From Thiomonas sp. (GTDB lineage Bacteria; Pseudomonadota; Gammaproteobacteria; Burkholderiales; Burkholderiaceae), in assembly GCA_027443745.1 (NCBI GenBank), contig DAIAZB010000500.1, forward strand, positions 1 to 5,186: DNA of 5,186 nucleotides, read 5' to 3'. Under the pieces are notes generated by a model. It searched no databases, was not told where the DNA came from, and saw only the letters and a list, made by a program, of their open reading frames with translations. Position numbers and translations under genes: made by a program. Of the stretch, positions 1-5,186 are shown in pieces. The first letter of the stretch is position 1, and each line of letters opens with the position of its first letter.

Positions 1-999
1 GGCAAGAGCACGCTGATGAACATCATCGCCGGGCTGGAAGAGCCCACGGGCGGCTCCCTGCGGCTGGACGATCAGGACATCACCGCGCTGGGGCCGGCGG
101 ACCGCAACATCTCCATGGTGTTCCAGTCCTACGCGCTGTACCCGAATATGACGGTGGAAAAGAACATCGAGTTTCCGTTGGCCATGCGCAAGGTGCCCAA
201 GGCGCAGCGTGCCGAGCGCGTGCGCAGTGTGGCCGCGCTGCTGCACATCGAACACCTGCTCGACCGCAAGCCGCGCCAGCTCTCCGGCGGCCAGCGCCAG
301 CGTGTCGCCATTGGCCGCGCACTGGCGCGCGAACCCAAGCTTTATCTGTTCGACGAACCCCTGTCCAACCTCGACGCGCAACTGCGTCTGGACATGCGCA
401 CCGAGCTCAAGAAGCTGCACCAGCGCCTGCGCGCCACCATCGTCTACGTCACCCACGACCAGATCGAGGCCATGACCCTGGCCACCCGCATCGCGGTGAT
501 GAAGGGCGGTGTCATCCAGCAACTGGGCACGCCCTACGAGATCTACAACCGCCCCTCCAACACCTTTGTCGCCAGCTTCATGGGCTCGCCGCGCATGAAT
601 CTGGCCAAGGTTCATGTCACCCGTTCGGACATCGGCTGGCAACTCACCTTGGGCGGCGCGCAGGGGAGCAAGGCGATCATCGATGTTCCCACCGCGCAGG
701 TCGATCTCTCGGCTCATATCGGGCAGGAAGTGCTCATGGGGTTGCGCGCGGAAGCCATCTGCCTGTCACACGACCGCGGCGCGGCCGGTCCGCTGCGTTG
801 TGCGGTGCGTGCCCGTGTCGAAGTGATCGAGCCGACAGGTTCCGACACGCTGGTCGTGCTGCAGATCGGTGGTGTCGAGTTCACCGCCCGTCTCGAACCC
901 GATGCGGAACTGCGGATTGGTCAGGACGTCGATCTGTTCCTCGATCTGAGCAAACTGGTCTGCTTCGACCTCAAGACAGAAGCGCGTATCGGGGCGTGA
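1..999 (+). CDS. Sugar ABC importer ATPase, MalK/UgpC type (5' partial)
   Basis: This is the nucleotide-binding subunit of a carbohydrate ABC importer, which hydrolyses ATP on the inner face of the cytoplasmic membrane to drive uptake. The reading frame is open at base 1 and starts inside Walker A (GKSTL), so about 40 N-terminal residues are missing; the ATG at 16 is internal. Numbered from base 1, the 332 visible residues show the Q-loop glutamine (42, VFQSYALYP), the signature LSGGQRQR (94-101), Walker B LYLFDEP with catalytic Glu119, the D-loop SNLD and the H-loop His152 (VTHDQIEAM). The C-terminal third (from about residue 195) is the TOBE/OB-like regulatory region of the MalK/UgpC/MsmK group, with the family-like MGLRAEAI segment. 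All catalytic motifs are intact. Permease and binding-protein genes are not in the window and presumably lie upstream. This group often serves several sugars, so the substrate is not set by this gene. Family assignment is secure; substrate is unknown. Confidence 0.96.
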   Translation, partial: GKSTLMNIIAGLEEPTGGSLRLDDQDITALGPADRNISMVFQSYALYPNMTVEKNIEFPLAMRKVPKAQRAERVRSVAALLHIEHLLDRKPRQLSGGQRQRVAIGRALAREPKLYLFDEPLSNLDAQLRLDMRTELKKLHQRLRATIVYVTHDQIEAMTLATRIAVMKGGVIQQLGTPYEIYNRPSNTFVASFMGSPRMNLAKVHVTRSDIGWQLTLGGAQGSKAIIDVPTAQVDLSAHIGQEVLMGLRAEAICLSHDRGAAGPLRCAVRARVEVIEPTGSDTLVVLQIGGVEFTARLEPDAELRIGQDVDLFLDLSKLVCFDLKTEARIGA

Positions 1000-1056
1000 G
1001 AACAGAGTCGGGCCGCCGCGATCGGCGTTTCGGCAACTCACGATGTGGACAACAGC

Positions 1057-1060
1057 GAGG
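1057..1060 (+). promoter_or_regulatory. Ribosome binding site deciding the oxidoreductase start
   Basis: GAGG lies eight bases before the ATG at 1069. An in-frame GTG at 1045 would add eight acidic residues (MDNSEDDE) before the Rossmann strand and has no comparable Shine-Dalgarno sequence. The ATG is therefore preferred. Confidence 0.65.
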
Positions 1061-1068
1061 ACGATGAG

Positions 1069-2067
1069 ATGCGTTGGGGATTGATCGGAGCCAGCCGGAT
1101 TGCTGAGCGCGTTTGCGCCTCGATGCGTGGCATCGAGGGCCAGGAGTTGGTCGGCGTGTATTCGCGCAGCGCGGAGCGCGGCCGCGACTTCGCCGCGGCG
1201 CAGGGCGTCGCCCAGAGCTACACCGACCTGAACGCGCTGTTCACCCAGGCCCGGCCCGACGCGGTCTACATCAGCTCGACCAACGAGCTGCATGCCCCGC
1301 AAACCCTGGCCGCGCTCGACGCCGGCTGCCATGTGCTGTGCGAAAAGCCCCTGGCGATCAACCTCGACGATGCCGCGCAGATGGTGCGGCACGCCGCGCT
1401 GCGCAAGCGGGTCCTCGCCACCAACCACCATCTGCGCGGATCACTCGCGCACCAGCGCCTGCGCGAGCTCCTCGCCGAGGGCGCCATCGGCCGCGTGCAT
1501 GGCGTGCAGTTGTCGCACGCCGTGAGCCTGCCGCGTCAGCTGCATGGCTGGCGCCTGAACCAGCCGGATGCCGGCGGCGGCGTGGTGCTCGACATCCTGG
1601 TGCACGATGTGGATCTGCTGCGCTTCGTGCTGGGCACGGAACCACAGACCATCCACACCGTGGCGCAGCACAACGGCCTGACCCAGGCCGGCTTGGAGGA
1701 CGGCGCCATGAGCATCGTGGCGTTCGAGGGCGGGGTGCTGGCACAGTTGCACGAATCCTTCGTCGCCGCGCATACCCTCACACGCCTGGACCTGCTCGGC
1801 ACCGAGGGCACGCTCAACTGCATGCAATCCCTCACCGTCTCGGGCACGCCCGTCATCACCCTGCGCGACGCCCGAGGCGAGCACGCCATCCCCGTCGGGC
1901 ATGCCGACCTGCATGCCCAGTCCGTGCGCGCCTTCGTGTCCGCCTGCGCGGGACATGGCGCACCGCTGGCCAGCGGCGTGGACGGCTTGCGCTCGGTGGC
2001 GGTCGCCCTGGCTGGCCTGGCGTCCGCCTCCAGCGGCTGCGGCCAGGCCATTGCTGCTTCGGCTTGA
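1069..2067 (+). CDS. Gfo/Idh/MocA oxidoreductase, 1,5-anhydro-D-fructose reductase-like
   Basis: A cytoplasmic NAD(P)-dependent sugar oxidoreductase of 332 residues, the usual length for the family. The N-terminal Rossmann fold begins at once with WGLIGASRIA (residues 3-12). The family motif CEKP carries Lys93, and GGGVVLDILVHDVD carries Asp175 and His179, matching the catalytic Lys-Asp-His set. Several stretches (STNELH, HVLCEKPLAIN, ATNHHLR, GWRLNQPDAGGG, GLEDGAMS) resemble, from memory, the AfrA reductase of Sinorhizobium/Ensifer. That enzyme reduces 1,5-anhydro-D-fructose to 1,5-anhydro-D-mannitol with NADPH. Ser32 and Arg37 after the second strand fit AfrA's NADPH-binding Ser/Arg pair, with Ser9 and Ala12 in the glycine-rich loop. 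The gene follows the ABC ATPase by 69 bases and precedes the epimerase gene by 7, so it looks like the middle of an operon. Family is certain; the AfrA-type substrate is a good but unproven guess, since specificity in this superfamily drifts easily (myo-inositol and other sugar dehydrogenases are alternatives). Confidence 0.93.
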   Translation: MRWGLIGASRIAERVCASMRGIEGQELVGVYSRSAERGRDFAAAQGVAQSYTDLNALFTQARPDAVYISSTNELHAPQTLAALDAGCHVLCEKPLAINLDDAAQMVRHAALRKRVLATNHHLRGSLAHQRLRELLAEGAIGRVHGVQLSHAVSLPRQLHGWRLNQPDAGGGVVLDILVHDVDLLRFVLGTEPQTIHTVAQHNGLTQAGLEDGAMSIVAFEGGVLAQLHESFVAAHTLTRLDLLGTEGTLNCMQSLTVSGTPVITLRDARGEHAIPVGHADLHAQSVRAFVSACAGHGAPLASGVDGLRSVAVALAGLASASSGCGQAIAASA

Positions 2068-2074
2068 TGGTGTC

Positions 2075-3628
2075 ATGGCCGCTCTCGCTTCTCCATCAGT
2101 ACCGCCGGCCGTTCCAGCCGTGGACGACTTTCGGGCGCCCGGGTTCCTACGCGAGCATATCCGCCGCACTTTGGCTTTCTATGCCTCCCATGGCGTCGAC
2201 CCGAGCGGCGGCTTTCATCACTACTACAAGGACGATGGCACGGTGTACGACGCGCACACCCGCCACCTCGTCAGCAGTGCCCGCTTCGTCTTCAACCACG
2301 CCACCGCCTACCGCCGCTTCGGCCAGGCCGAAGACCTGGAGCGCACCCGCCATGCGCTCGCCTTTCTGCAGCATGGCCATGCCCAGCCGCAAGGCGGCTA
2401 CGCCTGGGAGATCGACTGGCGCGACGGCCATGCCACGGTGCGCGACGGCACCAACCATTGCTATGGCCTGGCCTTCGTGCTGCTGGCCCACGCCCATGCG
2501 CTGATGGCTGGCCTGGAGGATGCGCGGGCCGGCCTCGAACAGACCTGGGCGCTGATGGAGCAGCGCTTCTGGGAACCGCAGCACGGCCTTTACGCCGACG
2601 AAGCCACGCCCGACTGGCGCCTTGGTCCCTACCGCGGCCAAAACGCCAATATGCATGCCTGCGAAGCCCTGCTCGCCGCCTTCGACGCCACCGGCGAGCA
2701 ACGCTACCTGCAACGCGCGCTGCGGCTGGCCGAGTCCGTCGCGCTGCGACAGGCCGACCTGGCTGGTGGATTGGTCTGGGAGCACTACCGCGCCGACTGG
2801 AGCGTGGACTGGGACTTCAACCGCCACGACAAGACCAACATCTTCCGCCCCTGGGGCTACCAGACCGGCCACCTCACCGAATGGGCCAAGCTGCTGCTGC
2901 AACTCGAACAGCGCCTGCCCGCCAACGCGCGGCCCGAGTGGCTGCTGCGGCGTGCGCAGACCTTCTTCGACACCGCCATGCGCCGCGGCTGGGACGAGGC
3001 GCATGGCGGCCTGGTCTACGGTTTCGACCCCGATGGCGCGGTTTGCGATGGCGACAAATATTTCTGGGTCCAGGCCGAAAGTCTGGCCGCCGCCGCGCAT
3101 CTCGCGCTGCGTCTGGGCGAGCAGCGCTACTGGGACTGGTACGACCGCATCTGGGCTTATGCCTGGACGCACTTCGTCGATCACGTCCACGGCGCCTGGT
3201 ATCGCATCCTCGCTCCCGACAACACCAAATTGACCGACGAGAAAAGCCCCGCCGGCAAGACCGACTATCACACCATGGGCGCCTGCCACGACGTGCTGCG
3301 CGCCCTGGGCGCCGCGCAGGCGCGGCTGCGCCATGTGGTGCTGATGAGGTTCGCGCCTGAAACTTCACAGGCGCGCATCGCGCAGCATCTGCAGGGTTTC
3401 GCCCAAATGGCCACGCACATCAGCGGCATCGCAGCGGTGGAGGCAGGCCCCAACATCAGCCCCGAGCGGCTGGACCACGGCTACACCCACGCGGCCATGC
3501 TGAGTTTTCTCGACACCGCGGACCGCAACACCTATCTCCACCATCCGGCGCACAGTGCCTTCGCGCACAAGCTGCGCACGGATCTGGCAGCCATTCTGGT
3601 GTGCGATTTTCAGGCGAGCCAGACATGA
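2075..3628 (+). CDS. AGE-family sugar isomerase/epimerase fused to a C-terminal Dabb domain
   Basis: A predicted cytoplasmic protein of 517 residues, about 100 longer than usual AGE enzymes. Residues about 17-415 form the (alpha/alpha)6 barrel of the N-acylglucosamine 2-epimerase superfamily, which includes mannose isomerase, cellobiose 2-epimerase and the sulfoquinovose isomerase YihS. Expected active-site residues are present: His194 (NANMHACEALL), His266 and Glu269 (GHLTEWAKLL), and His399 (KTDYHTMGACHD). Spacings of 72 and 133 are nearly those of YihS His176, His248 and His383. Arg63 is a candidate for the conserved substrate arginine. Residues 419-517 are a Dabb (stress-responsive alpha/beta barrel) domain, with RHVVLMRF, GPNISPE, GYTHA and HPAH in the usual order. 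The ATG at 2075 is chosen because it lies just after the previous stop and before the domain. No good Shine-Dalgarno is seen, so translational coupling to the upstream gene is likely. Aldose-ketose isomerisation (mannose/fructose-like) is likelier than N-acetylglucosamine epimerisation, but the substrate is inferred only. Confidence 0.92.
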   Translation: MAALASPSVPPAVPAVDDFRAPGFLREHIRRTLAFYASHGVDPSGGFHHYYKDDGTVYDAHTRHLVSSARFVFNHATAYRRFGQAEDLERTRHALAFLQHGHAQPQGGYAWEIDWRDGHATVRDGTNHCYGLAFVLLAHAHALMAGLEDARAGLEQTWALMEQRFWEPQHGLYADEATPDWRLGPYRGQNANMHACEALLAAFDATGEQRYLQRALRLAESVALRQADLAGGLVWEHYRADWSVDWDFNRHDKTNIFRPWGYQTGHLTEWAKLLLQLEQRLPANARPEWLLRRAQTFFDTAMRRGWDEAHGGLVYGFDPDGAVCDGDKYFWVQAESLAAAAHLALRLGEQRYWDWYDRIWAYAWTHFVDHVHGAWYRILAPDNTKLTDEKSPAGKTDYHTMGACHDVLRALGAAQARLRHVVLMRFAPETSQARIAQHLQGFAQMATHISGIAAVEAGPNISPERLDHGYTHAAMLSFLDTADRNTYLHHPAHSAFAHKLRTDLAAILVCDFQASQT

Positions 3629-3672
3629 GGCGTCCGCGCAATGAACACCAGCAAGTGGTCTGGAAATCTGGC

Positions 3673-3698
3673 CGGGTTAACCCGCAGACGGATCTGCG
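3673..3698. repeat. Palindrome CGGGTTAACCCG plus adjacent hairpin
   Basis: CGGGTTAACCCG (3673-3684) is a perfect 12-base palindrome. It shares two bases with a second inverted repeat, CGCAGA-cgga-TCTGCG (3683-3698), with a six-base-pair stem and a four-base loop. The pair lies about 45 bases after the epimerase stop. Without a T tract it is not a standard intrinsic terminator. It could be an operator, an mRNA 3' end structure or chance. Confidence 0.45.
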
Positions 3699-3746
3699 CA
3701 TTCTGGTGCGCGCCGCCGTGGAAACCCGGTGCAAAGGAATGTCGGA

Positions 3747-3778
3747 GCATTGCAACATGCTGCATTGCAATATGTTGC
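3747..3778. repeat. Direct repeat GCATTGCAAYATG with overlapping inverted repeat
   Basis: GCATTGCAACATG (3747-3759) and GCATTGCAATATG (3762-3774) agree at 12 of 13 positions and are offset by 15 bases, about one and a half helix turns. Overlapping them, GCAACAT (3752-3758) and ATGTTGC (3772-3778) form a perfect inverted repeat, and ATTGCAAT (3764-3771) is itself a palindrome. The block ends eight bases before the candidate -35 box of the porin promoter, a usual place for an activator or repressor site. The cognate regulator is not in the window. Confidence 0.55.
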
Positions 3779-3785
3779 TCTTTGC

Positions 3786-3814
3786 TTGCGAATGGTCAGA
3801 CGCATTCATATTAT
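3786..3814 (+). promoter_or_regulatory. Candidate sigma70 promoter for the porin gene
   Basis: TTGCGA (3786-3791, four of six matches to the -35 consensus) is followed after exactly 17 bases by TATTAT (3809-3814, five of six matches to the -10 consensus). Transcription would start near 3821 and give a leader of about 150 bases. The adjoining repeats support control at this place. A perfect TTGACA at 3824-3829 has no matching -10 box and was not chosen. Confidence 0.4.
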
Positions 3815-3818
3815 GAAT
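3804..3818. promoter_or_regulatory. Operator-like palindrome over the -10 box
   Basis: ATTCATA (3804-3810) and TATGAAT (3812-3818) are perfect inverted arms around a single T. The candidate -10 hexamer TATTAT lies inside. A dimeric repressor bound here would block RNA polymerase directly. No regulator can be named from the motif. Confidence 0.45.
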
Positions 3819-3960
3819 AAACATTGACATGGGAGTCAGGAGGAGGAGGCCAATCCATTCAACATCCAAGACGTGGTGACTTGATACAGAATGATTTTTG
3901 AGGCGCGAGAGGGCGTTTCATCAACAATTTCGAGCTTGAAGCCTCGGGATTTATATAAAC

Positions 3961-3965
3961 GGAGA
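3961..3965 (+). promoter_or_regulatory. Ribosome binding site of the porin gene
   Basis: GGAGA stands seven bases before the ATG at 3973. It fixes this start, which also puts a complete signal peptide at the N-terminus of the product. Confidence 0.75.
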
Positions 3966-3972
3966 TAAAGTC

Positions 3973-5186
3973 ATGAAGCTTATTGCAAGGATGAATCTGT
4001 CCGCCGTGGGGTTGGCGGTGGCGGCGGCTTTCGGCATGGCCGCCCCAGCACATGCCGACACGTTCGGCTTCAACGGTTATTTTCGTGCCGGCGCCGGCAC
4101 GACGTCCGCCAGCTCCAATGGCGGCCCGTCGCGTCAGTGCTACAACCTGCCGGGTGTCGATGCGGGGCATTACCGGCTGGGTAATGAGTGCAATTTGTAC
4201 GGCGAATTCGGTTTCAACGATTACGGCACGGCGAACGGGGTCAAATACCACAATATGGTGATGATCAACGAATACAGCCCCGGCACCGACATCGGAACTT
4301 CCTACGCCAGCTTTGAGCAGATGTATTCGGAAATCAGCGGCGTCGACTTTGCCCCCAATGTGCATTTCTGGGCTGGCAAGCGTTTCTACGGCCGTGCCAA
4401 TATCGACATGCTCGACCATTTCTTCGTGCGCATGGATGGCGTGGGCGGCGGTGCCGACAATATCGGCCTTGGCCCCGGAAAACTTGGCTTGGCGTATTTC
4501 GGCTCTGACTCTTATAAGGGTTTTGGCGACGCCGGCAATGGCGCCCCGGTAATCCCCGGAACAGGACTGTCTGGACGCCGCTTCAACTTCGACTACACCG
4601 GACTCCCGGTCAACCCAGGCGGCACATTGCGCATCACGGGCACCTTGACCAAGAGCAATGCGGTCGGCGGTACCACGGGCGAAGCGATCAGCCTCCAGCA
4701 CAACCAGGACATCCCTGCGCTCGGCGCCGGCAACGTGTTGTGGCTGCAGTTGGCGCGTGGCTCGGCATCACTGGCACAAAACTTTGGCGCGCCTTTGTCG
4801 CCCACCAGCGCCAAGGCCTGGCGGCTGGCCGATGCATTGAACTGGCAAGTCGGCAATTTCAGCGGTCAGGCCGACCTGGTCTACGGCCACCACGATGCCG
4901 GTTCGGCGAACAATTTGGTGGCCTATTCCAACGGCCTCGTGGCGTACAAAAACACCTCGATCGGCGCGCGCTTCGCCTACGCCCTGACCAACAACCTGCG
5001 GGTGATCGGCCAGCTCGGGCACATGACCAAATCCCCGGATGGCAACCCCACCGAGAAGCTGACCATCGCCACCATCGGCCTGGGCATCGTCCCCGACGCC
5101 AAGGTGTACTACTCGCGGCCTGAAATTCGCCTGTACTTCACCCACGCGTCCTGGAACGCCGCCGCGGCGAACGACCCAGCGAATGC
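3973..5186 (+). CDS. LamB/maltoporin-family outer-membrane sugar porin (3' partial)
   Basis: A trimeric 18-stranded beta-barrel porin for diffusion of sugars, probably oligosaccharides, across the outer membrane. The frame is open to the window end with 404 full codons; judging by the family's usual length, the last strands are missing. Residues 1-28 form a Sec signal peptide: basic start, hydrophobic core, cleavage after AHA28 before DTFGFNGY. The mature N-terminus follows E. coli LamB closely. Cys56 and Cys73 (RLGNEC) match the Cys22-Cys38 disulfide, Tyr36 and Tyr76 match the greasy-slide Tyr6 and Tyr41, and Arg38, Arg68 and Glu78 match Arg8, Arg33 and Glu43. FWAGKRFYGR (132-141) and RPEIRLYFTHASWN (382-395) are further LamB hallmarks. 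At the constriction, Asp111, Tyr118 and Asp121 of LamB appear here as Asn143, Phe150 and Arg153, so the preferred sugar may differ from maltodextrin. The gene has its own candidate promoter and a good ribosome binding site. Family is near certain; the substrate is open. Confidence 0.94.
   Translation, partial: MKLIARMNLSAVGLAVAAAFGMAAPAHADTFGFNGYFRAGAGTTSASSNGGPSRQCYNLPGVDAGHYRLGNECNLYGEFGFNDYGTANGVKYHNMVMINEYSPGTDIGTSYASFEQMYSEISGVDFAPNVHFWAGKRFYGRANIDMLDHFFVRMDGVGGGADNIGLGPGKLGLAYFGSDSYKGFGDAGNGAPVIPGTGLSGRRFNFDYTGLPVNPGGTLRITGTLTKSNAVGGTTGEAISLQHNQDIPALGAGNVLWLQLARGSASLAQNFGAPLSPTSAKAWRLADALNWQVGNFSGQADLVYGHHDAGSANNLVAYSNGLVAYKNTSIGARFAYALTNNLRVIGQLGHMTKSPDGNPTEKLTIATIGLGIVPDAKVYYSRPEIRLYFTHASWNAAAANDPAN

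Larger units (their letters stand above)
3625..3816 (+). other. Possible small ORF of 63 codons, doubtful
   Basis: An ATG at 3625 overlaps the epimerase stop as ATGA, an arrangement typical of translational coupling, and the frame stays open for 63 codons to a TGA at 3814-3816. The first 35 or so codons have mostly G or C at the third position and give a basic, hydrophilic peptide (begins MRRPRNEHQQ). The second half is AT-richer, cysteine-rich, and runs through the repeat region and the candidate porin promoter. I recognise no domain, and only a weak AGG stands upstream. It could be a real small protein, a remnant of a degraded gene or chance. It is listed so that the gap is not read as empty. 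Confidence 0.15.
3629..3972 (+). other. Intergenic regulatory region between epimerase and porin genes
   Basis: This 344-base gap is the only sizeable non-coding stretch and its second half is clearly more AT-rich than the genes around it. In order it holds a 12-base palindrome with an adjoining small hairpin (3673-3698), a 13-base direct repeat overlapped by an inverted repeat (3747-3778), a candidate sigma70 promoter (3786-3814) whose -10 box sits in a 15-base palindrome (3804-3818), a purine-rich GGAGGAGGAGG tract (3839-3849) and an untranslated leader of about 150 bases ending in the porin ribosome binding site. No stem-loop followed by a run of T is seen, so no intrinsic terminator is called after the epimerase gene. 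I recognise no tRNA, no known riboswitch and no insertion-sequence end. Confidence 0.7.

Noticed and set aside
1014..1030. Hairpin CGCCG-cgat-CGGCG followed by TTT between the ATPase and oxidoreductase genes
   Set aside because: A five-base-pair stem with three Ts is too weak for a terminator call, and such stems are frequent by chance at this GC content.
1045..1068. GTG at 1045 as the oxidoreductase start
   Set aside because: It adds an acidic octapeptide before the Rossmann strand and lacks a good ribosome site, while the ATG at 1069 has GAGG eight bases upstream.
1113..2504. A 463-codon + strand frame across the oxidoreductase and epimerase genes
   Set aside because: It is out of frame with two genes that have clear family motifs, and its product is an arginine/proline/alanine-rich low-complexity sequence typical of a GC-rich shadow frame.
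2147..3334. A 395-codon minus-strand frame opposite the epimerase gene
   Set aside because: It mirrors the codons of a well-supported gene; no recognisable domain or ribosome site was seen.
3824..3829. Perfect -35 box TTGACA
   Set aside because: No -10-like hexamer occurs 16-18 bases downstream; that stretch is the GGAGG repeat.
3837..3849. MalT box (GGGGAKGAGG-like) in the purine tract
   Set aside because: The match is partial, it lies downstream of the likely promoter, and a simple GGA repeat explains it.
3928..3958. Promoter TTTCGA / TTATAT close to the porin start
   Set aside because: The transcript would begin at about the ribosome binding site, leaving almost no leader, and the -35 box is poor.
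3859..4701. A 280-codon minus-strand frame opposite the porin gene
   Set aside because: The + strand frame here encodes an unmistakable LamB-type porin with signal peptide; the antisense frame shows no domain.

Overview
The window is GC-rich DNA from a Gram-negative bacterium, most likely a proteobacterium. The last gene is an outer-membrane porin of the LamB (maltoporin) family with a Sec signal peptide. The style and base composition would suit a beta-proteobacterium such as a Burkholderiales member, but that placement is a weak inference. All four main genes lie on the + strand and the outer two are cut by the window edges.

Layout: (1) positions 1-999 hold the 3' part of a MalK/UgpC-type ATPase of a carbohydrate ABC importer, starting inside Walker A. 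(2) 1069-2067 is a Gfo/Idh/MocA oxidoreductase that closely resembles 1,5-anhydro-D-fructose reductase (AfrA). (3) 2075-3628 is an AGE-family (N-acylglucosamine 2-epimerase / mannose isomerase / YihS-like) sugar isomerase fused at its C-terminus to a Dabb (stress-responsive alpha/beta barrel) domain. (4) 3629-3972 is a 344-base regulatory gap with several inverted and direct repeats, a plausible sigma70 promoter and a long leader. (5) 3973 to the end is a LamB-like porin, open at the window edge.

The first three genes are tightly spaced (69 and 7 bases), have no convincing terminator between them and probably form one operon. The porin probably has its own regulated promoter. Together they form a sugar-uptake and conversion locus: porin across the outer membrane, ABC importer across the inner membrane, then a reductase and an aldose-ketose isomerase or epimerase in the cytoplasm. 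The substrate cannot be read from the sequence. An alpha-glucan-derived sugar such as 1,5-anhydrofructose, or another unusual hexose or oligosaccharide, fits best. The most unusual items are the AGE-Dabb fusion, the changed constriction residues of the porin and the dense set of palindromes before the porin gene.
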